Source: Polycladospora coralii (GTDB taxonomy: Bacteria; Bacillota; Bacilli; Thermoactinomycetales; Thermoactinomycetaceae). Taken from it: a stretch of 64,000 nucleotides of DNA. Of the stretch, positions 54,560 to 63,606 are shown piece after piece. The stretch lies in NCBI RefSeq assembly GCF_014773435.2, contig NZ_JACXAG020000001.1:496001-560000 (forward strand). Direction: 5' to 3'. Under the pieces are notes generated by a model that was not told the DNA's origin, searched no databases, and saw only the letters and a program-made list of their open reading frames with translations. Numbering within the stretch: position 1 is the first letter of the stretch; each line of letters begins with the position of its first letter. Made by a program: the position numbers and the translations under genes.

Positions 54560-54585
54560 CGTCCATAATGGGACGTTTTTTTCGC
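54560..54585 (+). terminator. Terminator
   Basis: GCGTCC/GGACG(T) stem followed by TTTTTTT. Confidence 0.8.
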
Positions 54586-54589
54586 ATCA

Positions 54590-55237
54590 AAACACTTGAT
54601 TGGTGAGGAATCAGATAAATTTCTGTCCCAATGGTTACATTGGCGGGTGAAAATCGGGTCATGAACCAGAAAACACCTTCTCAGTTGTATGAAACCGTCA
54701 AAGTAAAGTGAAAATATATAAAATCGTCAAATTATTATCTTTATCCAGGTAGTGAAGTGGCCAATTGAGACATGAATAGTATTGAATAGAGATTTATAAC
54801 ACGCTCGATAGAACGTTTTATTGTGAAGTCAGATCAAACAAATAGCCCCTTGAGATTATGGGGGCTAGACACATCTTATGTTAATGTTCAACTATGCTGT
54901 CGATCCGAAACACCTAATTTAAATACACCCTATGTTAAATGGCTAACGTTGTCATTGATTGGTGAGTATATATATACTCTCATATAAAATCAAATAATTG
55001 TAATTTAACAGTCAATCATTCTTATGTTCCCCTGATAGATTCCGGTGTTTTTAATGTAAAATAAAGAAAATATAATCAAAAAATACCGGCTGACTTTCAG
55101 CATAGCAAAATAACTCCACAAAATCCTCTTCAAATAGAACGTTAGGTTCCTAACAACTTTATAGCGGAAAATACCTGGGATGTGGATTTTTGCTATTTTC
55201 CTATCTAGACATACTTTGAACCGCTGTAAAGGCTATC
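54590..55237. other. Gene-free stretch
   Basis: About 650 bases without an open frame that has a ribosome site. One TAGCCCC/GGGGCTA hairpin lies near 54842-54868. The first part has a faint look of old insertion-element sequence, but I could not read a protein in it. Confidence 0.4.
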
Positions 55238-55265
55238 ATGCTGTTGAGAAAGTTTCAACAGCATG
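55238..55265. terminator. Hairpin after the XRE-ImmA gene
   Basis: CATGCTGTTGA and its complement form an 11-bp stem four bases from the stop; the U-tract is poor. Confidence 0.5.
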
Positions 55266-55268
55266 TAT

Positions 55269-56477
55269 TTATACAGTTTTTTGGCTTCTGAAATTTTTCA
55301 AATGAACTAGATTAGTGGGTAGGGTACTCTCTTCCGCTTCTATAAAGGTTCCAGGTTCTGCATTCACTAGCTTTTCAAGGATATGAATTGGAAACCCAAT
55401 CTCCTCTATCAGCTGTTTTGCCGATTTTACGTTATGTTCCAAGATCATTTCGATGGATTGGGATAAGACTTGTGGTTGCTCAAAAGGTAACTCATCATCC
55501 AATGGCTCTTCATACAATATTTTTTCCTTATTCATTTTTTTCATTAGATATATGTACTGATCGTCTGTAAATAATTCCAGATTCTTTGCTCTATAAGCCA
55601 TCGCACTAATTGAGACTTTCCAACGTTTTTTCAGCTCAATTAAATGATCGATGTTGTTGAACACTTCCATACCAAATGTACTAGAGGGGAGTAAGAACGC
55701 TGACGCGAATCTGTTTGCTTCTTTCTCTATAACCTTGTGGTTTTTTTTGTCCCCTAACTCGCTTGGCTTTAAATCAGCGTGTAAAACTAAGTGCCCTAAT
55801 TCATGTGCCAAATCAAATCTAGATCTTACTGCGGAAGACTTGTGGTTTTTAGATCTACTCACTCCCCTATTATCACTACCTAGCAGAATGTAAGGGCGGT
55901 CATTATTCCCCCAATAAGAGCACGCGTCTATTTTAACATCATCATCAAAGTCTGATCGAGAAACGATAGCTCCTTTTTTCTCTAATAACAAAAGCATATT
56001 TGAAATAGGACCCTCGCCAAGACCCCAGTGCCTCCTTACCAATGCTGCTACTTGGTCAATTTCTCTAAATCTTGTTGGTGTATAAGAAGGACCCCTTCCG
56101 AATTTGGGAATATCTACACTCGGAAACTCCAGTATATGTTCTAAATAAACATGAATCTCCTGTATCCATCTATTTCTAATTTCATGGATCTTTTTTGACT
56201 TCTTCGTTGCAGTTGCAAAGCTCCGAAAATAAATCGTTTCTTCACCATCTATTTTCTTTGGTTTAAAGAAAAAAGTGTATGGAAACCCTAAAATACGCGA
56301 TAATTCCCTAACCTTATCTGGTTTAGGTACTGTTTTCCCGTTTTCATATCTAGATATACATTGGTGAGTTGTTCCGATTAATTCAGCTAAGTCAGTAATC
56401 GTTTTTCCGCAGGCTTCTCTAGCTTCACGAAGCCTCTTTGGTTCAAATATAAATGAGTTATGGGAATCGATCGCCAT
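55269..56477 (-). CDS. XRE-type regulator fused to ImmA/IrrE metalloprotease
   Basis: The 402-residue protein has an N-terminal XRE helix-turn-helix (residues 12-70: LREAREACGKTITDLAELIG, QCISRYENGKTVPKPD) and a central ImmA/IrrE peptidase domain with the zinc motif FDLAHELGHLVLH near residue 230 and KEANRFASAFLLPSS as third-ligand helix. The C-terminal 100 residues are acidic. Such fusions act as regulators that cleave or are cleaved on stress or mobile-element signals. Start 56477 follows GAGGTG. It lies 11 bases after the stop of the upstream gene, so the two are one operon. Confidence 0.88.
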   Translation of the reverse strand: MAIDSHNSFIFEPKRLREAREACGKTITDLAELIGTTHQCISRYENGKTVPKPDKVRELSRILGFPYTFFFKPKKIDGEETIYFRSFATATKKSKKIHEIRNRWIQEIHVYLEHILEFPSVDIPKFGRGPSYTPTRFREIDQVAALVRRHWGLGEGPISNMLLLLEKKGAIVSRSDFDDDVKIDACSYWGNNDRPYILLGSDNRGVSRSKNHKSSAVRSRFDLAHELGHLVLHADLKPSELGDKKNHKVIEKEANRFASAFLLPSSTFGMEVFNNIDHLIELKKRWKVSISAMAYRAKNLELFTDDQYIYLMKKMNKEKILYEEPLDDELPFEQPQVLSQSIEMILEHNVKSAKQLIEEIGFPIHILEKLVNAEPGTFIEAEESTLPTNLVHLKNFRSQKTV

Positions 56478-56488
56478 ACACGCACACC

Positions 56489-57187
56489 TCACTTCAGTTC
56501 TTTATCGGCGATATGATTGGCCTCGATAAACTTTACTAGTTTAGGACCTTCATTTTGACTATCCTCAATCTTTTCTTCAGGAACCAAATCTTGTTTTTCT
56601 ATTACATACGGTTCGTCTAAAATGTTTATTTTCTCAATCCATCTCTTTTCATTTGGGAGTCCTAAATTGATAAAATACGGGCGATACTCATTTCCACCAT
56701 CATGACCATGGGTAAGCAAAAATTTATAAGGTAGAGACTTAACTATAGTATCACCAGTTCCATACAAATCAAGCACTAATTGATTTAATCCATGATTAGA
56801 ATCCCTAAATAAAGCTGGTCGAGCAATATTTTTAGGGCTCTGAACAGCACTTATAGTAAGTTCCATTGTATCAGTAAATATTTGAAGATAATAAAATGAC
56901 TTATTTCTAGTTGGTACCACTCGACACTGAAAAGGCAATAAACCTTCATTACAATAATTTTTTATTTCGTACCAAATAGCGTAAGGACGCAAATTACCTC
57001 GGGTTTGTATTTGAAAAACTCCACTACTTAGAAAGGGCTCCTTTTTAACATGCTCATCAGCCAGTTTATACCCTTGATTGATTGCCTCAGTAAGCTTTCT
57101 CCTGATCTTCGCCTCAAATTCACGTTCAATGACTTCTTTAGCTACCTCAGCATTTAGAATACCACTCGACCCATTCGAAGTATCCAC
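56489..57187 (-). CDS. Unknown partner of the XRE-ImmA protein
   Basis: A 232-residue protein starting at GTG 57187 (AGGGGGAG upstream) or ATG 57202. It has a charged helical start, then a mixed region with SSGVFQIQTRGNLRPYAIWY, CRVVPTRNKSFYYLQIFTD and LPYKFLLTHGHDGGNEYRPY, and an acidic end. I do not recognise a family. The tight operon with an XRE-ImmA protease suggests it is the toxin, effector or protease substrate of a two-gene stress or defence module; this is inference. Confidence 0.6.
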   Translation of the reverse strand: MDTSNGSSGILNAEVAKEVIEREFEAKIRRKLTEAINQGYKLADEHVKKEPFLSSGVFQIQTRGNLRPYAIWYEIKNYCNEGLLPFQCRVVPTRNKSFYYLQIFTDTMELTISAVQSPKNIARPALFRDSNHGLNQLVLDLYGTGDTIVKSLPYKFLLTHGHDGGNEYRPYFINLGLPNEKRWIEKINILDEPYVIEKQDLVPEEKIEDSQNEGPKLVKFIEANHIADKELK

Positions 57188-57240
57188 TTGACTCCCCCTC
57201 ATTTATATATGTATTGCAATCATTTTACCTCTATAATTTG

Positions 57241-57282
57241 TTTTTTGCAAATTATTACCCTTTTTTGTGTTTTTTTGCAAAT
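57241..57282 (-). promoter_or_regulatory. Direct repeats upstream of the XRE-ImmA operon
   Basis: TTTTTTGCAAAT occurs at 57241-57252 and again at 57271-57282, exactly 30 bases apart, about three helical turns. They lie 40-100 bases before the first gene of the operon. This is the form expected of an autoregulatory XRE operator. Confidence 0.45.
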
Positions 57283-57409
57283 AAAATTATCATTTACGAT
57301 ATATTGGAGGAGGAATAGAAAGCTTAATCTGCTATAACATCATACCAATTACGATTACATGCGTTACAGTATTCCATCCTTAGGTTTTGATATTTCAAGT
57401 GACAGATAA

Positions 57410-57559
57410 ACCCTGTGTCATGGGTATGCCTGGATGATCTATTGCATTTTAGAAACAACTAATGAGATTGAGATAAACACTTATCTGTTTGAAACGTCAC
57501 CTAATATACATGTTAATGATCAAGCTGTGCTTGATTCTTTTATTTCCAGGGATGAATGA
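57410..57559 (+). pseudogene. C-terminal remnant of an unknown gene
   Basis: After a TAA the plus strand reads HGYAWMIYCILETTNEIEIN then TYLFETSPNIHVNDQAVLDS and FISRDE to TGA at 57557. No start or ribosome site. The coding-like sequence without a beginning points to a broken gene. Confidence 0.4.
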
Positions 57560-57580
57560 AAATGTTTAATGAGCATTTTA

Positions 57581-57790
57581 TTAGAGGTAGAAGGAGGATC
57601 GATCGAATTTAGTGCCACATTTACATTCTACGCCGACACTTGAGATGAGTAATCTAATGATTTCTAATGGATTAGGCGATCTCTCGGTAAGTACCAGTTC
57701 TTGTTCCCTGTATGCAAATTTGCGAATCCCTTCACTTTTGATATCAATAGACGCATTCCAATCACGATCACAGTTCTCTTATTTGCAGTA
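57581..57790 (-). pseudogene. C-terminal remnant of TnpB (IS605/IS607 OrfB)
   Basis: The minus strand reads YCK, a TAA, ENCDRDWNASIDIKSEGIRK and then FAYREQELVLTERSPNPLEI on to CKCGTK and TAA at 57581. C-DRDWNASI-I--EG is the hallmark after the zinc ribbon and RuvC Asp of TnpB nucleases. Only the last 60 residues remain. Together with the TnpA-type fragment at 15873 it shows that IS607-like elements once lived in this genome. Confidence 0.65.
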
Positions 57791-57883
57791 TGATCGTTCA
57801 TGTCCAATCCTCCTCCCATCTTCTCACATATTATTGAATAAGATTGAAAGAAAGGAGAATATACCATAGGTATAGAGAAAAAG

Positions 57884-58972
57884 TTGGATCGTTGTCAAAA
57901 TGGGAGAAAAGCATGCAGAGAAAACCTGCGAGAATGTAGAGGGAATTTACATGAAGTAAGATCTGACCGAAAAGCATGTAGAGAGAAATTACATGAAGTA
58001 AGATCTGACCGAAAAGCATGCAGAGAAAGTTTGCGCGCATGTAGGGAGAGTCAAAGAAGAGGAGATATTCTGGCATATATTTGTAATTTTTTAGGTAATA
58101 GCGTTGCAGTAATCGATTGTAAGACCGATACACTTATTAAAACAATTAGTACGTTAAATCATGGCAACCGAATCAGTGGACCTGAAGGAATTGCTTTATC
58201 ACCAGATCGTACAAGTGTTTATGCTACGAATGCTGATCAAGCTAATTTATCTATCATCAGAACAATGGACCAAACGTTAACGGGCACAATTGAAATGTTA
58301 AATACACCAAGAAAAATTGCAGTATTTTCAGATGGAAAAAAAGCGTATGTGACGACTGCAGGTAATAATTCTGTAGCTGTCATCGACTTAATCAATCAAA
58401 ACGTCACAAACACAATTCCAGTGGGAATGGCTCCTTTTGGTATTGCACTTTCTCCAGATAATGGTAAAGCTTATGTGGTAAATGAAGATGACAGCACCCT
58501 ATCCATTGTTGATACAATGACTGAGACGCAAGTTGACAATTTTCCAATTGGCCCAGGGCCACTATGCATTGCAATATTACCAGATGGAACAAAAGCATAT
58601 GTCACTAACGAGAGCAATGCAAACGTTTCTGTTATTCATCTGAGCAATAATCAGTTATCCTTTATTTCAGTTGGTGTGGGTCCTTTTGGTGTTGCTGTTT
58701 CTCCTAATGGAGAAAGGGTGATTGTAACCAACGGAAACACCAATACCGTATCCGTGATCGATCCTCAAACCGATCAAGTGATCAAAACAATCACCGTAGG
58801 ATTAAATCCGTTTGGAGTCGCCTTTACCCCTGACGGAACAAAGGCCTATGTCACCAACTATCGGGATAATAGCATCTCTATCATTGATGTTCAGATGCTA
58901 ACCGTAACAAACACCTTTGCAGTTGGAAATGGCCCCATTGGTGTGACTATAGGTCAAATTGCATCTAGTTAA
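57884..58972 (+). CDS. YVTN/YncE-type beta-propeller with Arg/Cys-rich repeated N-terminus
   Basis: The 362-residue protein (from TTG 57884) has an N-terminal region of about 60 residues rich in Arg, Glu and Cys, including two and a half copies of the 14-residue unit LHEVRSDRKACREK. It is followed by about seven propeller repeats (AVIDCKTDTLIKTIST, SVIDPQTDQVIKTITVG, GVAFTPDGTKAYVTNY). No signal peptide. A good ribosome site AGGAG (57853-57857) is eight bases before ATA 57866, in frame, but 26 from the TTG; so the true start may be ATA or a mutated ATG. It is a distant relative of the 16-22 kb propellers. Confidence 0.75.
   Translation: MDRCQNGRKACRENLRECRGNLHEVRSDRKACREKLHEVRSDRKACRESLRACRESQRRGDILAYICNFLGNSVAVIDCKTDTLIKTISTLNHGNRISGPEGIALSPDRTSVYATNADQANLSIIRTMDQTLTGTIEMLNTPRKIAVFSDGKKAYVTTAGNNSVAVIDLINQNVTNTIPVGMAPFGIALSPDNGKAYVVNEDDSTLSIVDTMTETQVDNFPIGPGPLCIAILPDGTKAYVTNESNANVSVIHLSNNQLSFISVGVGPFGVAVSPNGERVIVTNGNTNTVSVIDPQTDQVIKTITVGLNPFGVAFTPDGTKAYVTNYRDNSISIIDVQMLTVTNTFAVGNGPIGVTIGQIASS
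57947..58030 (+). repeat. 42-bp tandem repeat inside the propeller gene
   Basis: The sequence beginning TTACATGAAGTAAGATCTGA at 57947 recurs at 57989 with almost no change. It encodes the repeated 14-residue unit. Near identity at DNA level shows a recent duplication. Confidence 0.85.
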
Positions 58973-59186
58973 AAAACGAAAGGGAATTAAAAATAGCAAA
59001 TGATGAAGATAGCGCTTTCCAATACGGAAACCTGTCTTTTTTTTGATCATTTCTAGTGGACTAGACATGAATACGGGAATTCTTGAAAAGTGCTATCTAC
59101 TGACAGGTAGTAGACTAAGCTTAGACCAGGCGTCCCACACCTTTTTGTAGATTATAATTGGAGTCCTGTTTACATCTATATTAGTA

Positions 59187-59220
59187 AGCATGCAGGAGCC
59201 TCTATATGCCCCTGCATGCT
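59187..59220 (-). terminator. Terminator of leuS
   Basis: AGCATGCAGG/CCTGCATGCT stem just after the leuS stop. Confidence 0.65.
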
Positions 59221-59224
59221 ACAA

Positions 59225-61681
59225 TTAGTTCGCTACAATATTTACAAGTCGTCCTGGGATCACAATCACTTTACGAATGGTCTTACCCTCAAGTAGCCCT
59301 TGCACTTTCGGCTGATCCATGACAGTGGTTTGGATCTCTTCTTTGGATGCTTTTGCTGGGACTGTACAGCGCTCTTTCACTTTACCATTTAATTGAATCA
59401 CAATCTCTACTTCATCTTGTACGAGTGCATCTGGATTAAAGTTCGGCCATGGTTGGAGATGGATGCTGTCGGTATGCCCCATTTGTTCCCAAATTTCTTC
59501 CGTGATATGGGGGACAAACGGTGCCAGCATGATAACCAATTTTTGGAGCGCATCTTTCATGATGCCTTGATCCGCATGCTCAGGATATGTGTACATTCCG
59601 TTGACCAGTTCCATCATGCTACTTATGGCTGTGTTAAATTGACTCCGATCCTTAATATCTTCGGTTACTTTTTTGATGGTTTGATGAAGCAAACGATTTA
59701 AATCTTTGGCGTCTTTGTCAAGAGAACCAGCAGGTTGAATCTCACTTTGCAATAGCTGGTGATGTTGTTCAAACAAGCGCCAGACGCGACCTAAGAAGCG
59801 ATAACTCCCCTCTACACCTGAATCATTCCAGTCTAAGTCACGATCAGGGGGTGCCGCGAATAAGATGAAGAGTCGTGCCGTATCCGCACCATACTGGTCT
59901 ATAATCTCAAGCGGACTAACCACGTTCCCTTTCGACTTCGACATTTTAAATCCATCTTTTAAGACCATTCCTTGTGTTAAAAGGCTCTTAAACGGTTCAG
60001 AAACGTTTACCATACCTGCATCGTATAATACTTTGGTGAAAAAGCGGGAGTACAAGAGATGTAGAATCGCGTGTTCAATTCCTCCGATATATTCATCCAC
60101 TTGCATCCACTGATTCACTTTTTCAGGCGCAAACGGCAGTTCGTCATTTGCTGCATCGGTGAAACGGAAAAAGTACCACGAGGAGTCCATGAAGGTATCC
60201 ATTGTATCCGTTTCTCGTCTCGCTTTCCCACCGCACTGGGGACAAGAAGTTTCCAGGAAAGCACGCGAAGTGGTGATCGGATTTTCCTTACCCGTAAATA
60301 CCACATCTTCCGGTAATTGTACAGGAAGCTCTTCTTTGGGCACCGGGACAACACCACAATCATCGCAGTATACCATCGGAATAGGTGCTCCCCAGTAACG
60401 CTGACGTGAGATCAACCAGTCTCTGAGGCGATAATTGGTCGTTTTTCCGCCAAGACCCTTTTCTTCGAGATGTAAGGAAATCGCAGTAATAGCTTCTTGC
60501 TTCAACATACCATTAAAAGGACCTGACTCAAAGAGTACGCCTTCATCTGTATATACGGTAGTATCCGGATTTTCTATGACCCCGTCAACTGGTTTGATCA
60601 CATGGCGAATGGGCAGACTATATTTTTGTGCAAACTGGAAGTCGCGTTCATCATGTGCCGGTACGCCCATCACTGCTCCCGTACCATAATCCATTAAGAC
60701 GTAGTTGGCTACCCAGATCGGCACTTGTTCACCGGTTAGTGGATGTACGGCATATGAGCCAGTGAAGTAACCGATCTTATCTGCGTCAGAAGCCGTCCGC
60801 TCCATTTCCGATTGCTTATTCATTTCCGTGACAAACTGCTGAATCACTTCTTCATTTTCTTTTCCAGCAATCAATTGCGGGAGCAAGGGATGCTCTGGTG
60901 CTACAACCATATAGGAGACACCATAGAGGGTATCCGGTCTTGTCGTAAACACCGTAATATCTTCCAGCTCAGGAATCACAAAGGTGACGTGAGCCCCTTC
61001 ACTTTTTCCAATCCAGTTGCGCTGCATGGCTACGACACGTTCTGGCCATTCTGTTAACTGATCTAAATCATTTAGGAGGCGTTCCGCATAGTCGGTGATA
61101 CGTAAGAACCACTGCTCAAGTTCTTTTTTGATTACTTCAGCGTCACATCGCCAGCACTTTCCATCCTCGACTTGTTCATTTGCAAGTACAGTAGAACAAG
61201 TCGGGCACCAATTAACCATTGCCTGCTTCCGATAAGCAAGGCCACGCTCATAAAAGAGGAGAAAGAGCCACTGTGTAAATTTGTAATAGTCTGGTGTACA
61301 GCTACCGAAGTACCGATCCCAGTCATAAGAAGCGCCTACTTTTTTCTGTTCTTCCCGAATACGTTCCATATTTTTGAGCGTCCAGTCCCGTGGTGCAACC
61401 CCACGCTGAATGGCCGCGTTTTCCGCAGGTAATCCAAACGCATCTGCGCCCATCGGATGAAGTACACGATAGCCATTCATGCGATAAAAGCGTGCAACGA
61501 CATCACCAATAGAATAGACACGGGTATGCCCCATGTGTAATCCCTCGCCTGAGGGATACGGAAATTGTTCCAGGGCATAATATTTCGGTTTGGATGGGTC
61601 TTCATCTGTTTTGTACAACTGGGTTTCTGCCCACCGTTGTTGCCATTTTGTTTCGATATCTCTTGGCTGATAAGCGTTCAT
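59225..61681 (-). CDS. leuS: Leucyl-tRNA synthetase
   Basis: The 818-residue enzyme charges tRNA-Leu. It has the class I signature PYPSGEGLHMGHTRVYS (HMGH), a zinc-type insertion CPTCSTVLANEQVEDGKCWRC, an editing domain (FTTRPDTLYGVSYMVVAPEH), the KMSKSKGNVVSP loop and an anticodon-binding end. Length is normal. Start 61681 follows GGGAGG. Transcription is controlled by a T-box leader. Confidence 0.97.
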   Translation of the reverse strand: MNAYQPRDIETKWQQRWAETQLYKTDEDPSKPKYYALEQFPYPSGEGLHMGHTRVYSIGDVVARFYRMNGYRVLHPMGADAFGLPAENAAIQRGVAPRDWTLKNMERIREEQKKVGASYDWDRYFGSCTPDYYKFTQWLFLLFYERGLAYRKQAMVNWCPTCSTVLANEQVEDGKCWRCDAEVIKKELEQWFLRITDYAERLLNDLDQLTEWPERVVAMQRNWIGKSEGAHVTFVIPELEDITVFTTRPDTLYGVSYMVVAPEHPLLPQLIAGKENEEVIQQFVTEMNKQSEMERTASDADKIGYFTGSYAVHPLTGEQVPIWVANYVLMDYGTGAVMGVPAHDERDFQFAQKYSLPIRHVIKPVDGVIENPDTTVYTDEGVLFESGPFNGMLKQEAITAISLHLEEKGLGGKTTNYRLRDWLISRQRYWGAPIPMVYCDDCGVVPVPKEELPVQLPEDVVFTGKENPITTSRAFLETSCPQCGGKARRETDTMDTFMDSSWYFFRFTDAANDELPFAPEKVNQWMQVDEYIGGIEHAILHLLYSRFFTKVLYDAGMVNVSEPFKSLLTQGMVLKDGFKMSKSKGNVVSPLEIIDQYGADTARLFILFAAPPDRDLDWNDSGVEGSYRFLGRVWRLFEQHHQLLQSEIQPAGSLDKDAKDLNRLLHQTIKKVTEDIKDRSQFNTAISSMMELVNGMYTYPEHADQGIMKDALQKLVIMLAPFVPHITEEIWEQMGHTDSIHLQPWPNFNPDALVQDEVEIVIQLNGKVKERCTVPAKASKEEIQTTVMDQPKVQGLLEGKTIRKVIVIPGRLVNIVAN

Positions 61682-61699
61682 ATCAAAACCTCCCACTTC

Positions 61700-61915
61700 T
61701 TAAAAAAATATAAAACCTCCCACCCCCAGCTTCATTGCTAGGGACGAGAGGTTAGTTAACATTTCCCGCGGTACCACCCTGATTAGTGTCTACTCCAGAT
61801 AAACACTCACTTCAATATCCAATAACGAGGATAAACCGTCATGACTCGAATACGCTAAGGCGAGTTCACTTGTCGTACCAGGTTGACTCGCACCAAACCG
61901 TCAACTCTCTGCACT
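61700..61915 (-). promoter_or_regulatory. T-box riboswitch leader of leuS
   Basis: On the minus strand the leader has the T-box core AGGGTGGTACCGCGGG (61780-61765) and a terminator pairing AACCTCTCGTCCC with GGGTGGGAGGTT followed by a TTTTTTT run. Upstream is a stem I region starting GAGAGTTGACGG. A likely specifier is CTC at 61864-61862, a leucine codon. Uncharged tRNA-Leu should prevent termination and raise leuS expression. Confidence 0.93.
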
Positions 61916-61964
61916 GGACAAACAAATTACTACTCCAAAGCTTTGCATGAAATATTTAGTTCAC

Positions 61965-61994
61965 ATTATATGCAATTTCTTCAATCTATGTCAA
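61965..61994 (-). promoter_or_regulatory. SigmaA promoter of the leuS leader
   Basis: Minus strand TTGACA (61994-61989), 18 bases, TATAAT (61970-61965), giving a leader of about 275 bases. Confidence 0.75.
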
Positions 61995-62014
61995 TATTTT
62001 TTTGTTTTTCCGCT

Positions 62015-62356
62015 TTATTGAACTTGAACGTACTCAGCGTCTCCCCACAGACGCTCGAGGTCATAGACGTCTCGCTCATCTTTGTGGAAAACATGTACAA
62101 CTACATCACCGAGATCGATCAGTACCCAGCGCGCATCCCGATATCCTTCAATCCCTTTCACTAGGATATTGGATTGTTGCGCTTTTTCTTTGATTTCGGA
62201 TACGATTGCTTGAACTTGCGTCTGAGAATTACCATGACAAATGACAAAGTAATCCGCAAATGCCGAAAGCTCACGAATATCTAATATGGTTACCCCGTGT
62301 GCTTTCTTTTCCTCGGCAGCTGTAGCTGCTAATTGAGCGATTTCCACTAAATTCAA
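62015..62356 (-). CDS. rsfS: Ribosomal silencing factor RsfS
   Basis: The 113-residue protein has the RsfS/YbeB pattern: VTILDIRELSAFADYFVICHG, QVQAIVSEI, GYRDARWVLIDLGDVVVHVF and RDVYDLERLWGDAE. It binds uL14 and keeps subunits apart in starvation. Start is TTG 62356, seven bases after GGAGG; the longer frame to 62419 overlaps yqeK. It is the last gene of aroE-nadD-yqeK-rsfS. Confidence 0.93.
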   Translation of the reverse strand: MNLVEIAQLAATAAEEKKAHGVTILDIRELSAFADYFVICHGNSQTQVQAIVSEIKEKAQQSNILVKGIEGYRDARWVLIDLGDVVVHVFHKDERDVYDLERLWGDAEYVQVQ

Positions 62357-62390
62357 CGAGATTCCTCCCTTAAATTCGTTTTTTAATCCT

Positions 62391-62954
62391 TTACCCCAAA
62401 CAATGCTTATAATAACCATAAGCTTGTAGGGTTAATGGATAAACCATCTGATTTCGACTTTCCAAAAATGAGATCGTATTTCGTAATGACTGGGCAACAG
62501 CACCATCTAAATGCGTTTCAGCGGTCTTCCGCACTTCTTCAACATCTGGAAATTTTCTACCAGGTTCAATATAGTCTGCTACAAAAATAATTTTCTCGAT
62601 CTCTGTCATCTCTGGGCGACCTGTTGTGTGATAACGAATAGCATTAAGAATAGCTTCATCCGTAATGCCCCATTTTATACGAGCAACTTCTGCGCCTACC
62701 GGTGCATGCCAAATTTCTTTATGGTAATGTAGTAAATCACGTGGTAATTCATACTTTAAAATCCACTTTTTCAGTTCCTCATCTGGCCAAAATTTACAAA
62801 AATCATGTAAAACAGCGGCGACCTGAATGGAGAGGAGATCAATTTGCCTATCTTGTATCAAATCGATGGCGGTATCTAGAACACGAAGCGTATGTTCCCA
62901 TCTGGAAGTAGGCAATTCATTTTTCGTCGCTTGCTTGAGTATGTCTAGGTTCAT
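62391..62954 (-). CDS. yqeK: YqeK, HD-domain Ap4A hydrolase
   Basis: The 187-residue HD-domain protein has RWEHTLRVLDTAIDL, AAVLHDFCKF (HD pair), HAPVGAEVA and IRYHTTGRPEMTEIEKIIFVADYIEPGR. YqeK proteins split diadenosine tetraphosphate symmetrically. Its start lies 38 bases inside nadD, with AAGGAG upstream, so translation is coupled. Confidence 0.93.
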   Translation of the reverse strand: MNLDILKQATKNELPTSRWEHTLRVLDTAIDLIQDRQIDLLSIQVAAVLHDFCKFWPDEELKKWILKYELPRDLLHYHKEIWHAPVGAEVARIKWGITDEAILNAIRYHTTGRPEMTEIEKIIFVADYIEPGRKFPDVEEVRKTAETHLDGAVAQSLRNTISFLESRNQMVYPLTLQAYGYYKHCLG

Positions 62955-63528
62955 AGAGATGATTCTCCTTCAGATACTGATAAGATCGCTCCGGTATCAG
63001 ATAGCGTGTCGTCTGGTGCTGATTGATTTTTTTTCTGATCCAAGAAGAGGAGACATTCATCTCGATCGCATCTGGAATGAAATGAACTTTGTCTTGAATA
63101 AATGAGGGTAGAGCTTCAATGGCATAGCCCGGTCTTCCGAGTGCAATCACTTGAACAAATTGTAGGGTTTTCTTTATTTTATACCAATTCGGCAAATCTT
63201 TCACCATATCTGCCCCAATTAGTAGAAAAAATTGTACATTTGGGTGCTGTGCACCTAATTGGACAACCGTATCCACTGTGTAGGAAGGTCCAATTCGCTC
63301 TAATTCAATACGTAAACATTTAAAGCGAGGATGATCTGCAAGTGCTAATTCCAGCATGTTGAAACGATGGTGGGCATTCGTAATTTGCTTATCACGTTTA
63401 TGTGGTGGCTCTCCTGCCGGTATGAACCAAACTTCATCTAACTGTCCATATGTCATCGCTTGTTCGGCAAGAAGCAGGTGGCCAATATGTATCGGATCAA
63501 AGGTACCACCAAAAATTCCTATTCGCAT
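62917..63528 (-). CDS. nadD: Nicotinate-nucleotide adenylyltransferase
   Basis: The 203-residue enzyme makes nicotinate adenine dinucleotide. It has the nucleotidyltransferase start MRIGIFGGTFDPIHIGHLLL (HIGH motif), FIPAGEPPHKRD and the end VSSSWIRKKI (SSTxxR-like). Start 63528 follows GAGG by eight bases; the frame to 63582 has no site. Its end overlaps yqeK. Confidence 0.95.
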   Translation of the reverse strand: MRIGIFGGTFDPIHIGHLLLAEQAMTYGQLDEVWFIPAGEPPHKRDKQITNAHHRFNMLELALADHPRFKCLRIELERIGPSYTVDTVVQLGAQHPNVQFFLLIGADMVKDLPNWYKIKKTLQFVQVIALGRPGYAIEALPSFIQDKVHFIPDAIEMNVSSSWIRKKINQHQTTRYLIPERSYQYLKENHLYEPRHTQASDEK

Positions 63529-63552
63529 AACCCTGTCCTCATTTTTAAGTCC

Positions 63553-63601
63553 GGCGTGTCGATTTGTATGATTTTTCATCATTTGAGTTGATCGACACGC
63601 C
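63553..63601. terminator. Hairpin between aroE and nadD
   Basis: GGCGTGTCGAT and ATCGACACGCC form an 11-bp stem in the 78-base gap. It may partly separate the two genes' transcription. Confidence 0.5.
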
Positions 63602-63606
63602 TGTTT

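Noticed and set aside
54590-54800. Possible remnants of an IS21-like element
   Set aside because: Some phrases looked familiar but no transposase segment could be read in any frame.
57664-57867. Minus-strand frame of 67 codons
   Set aside because: The TnpB remnant is in another frame of the same strand and explains the sequence.
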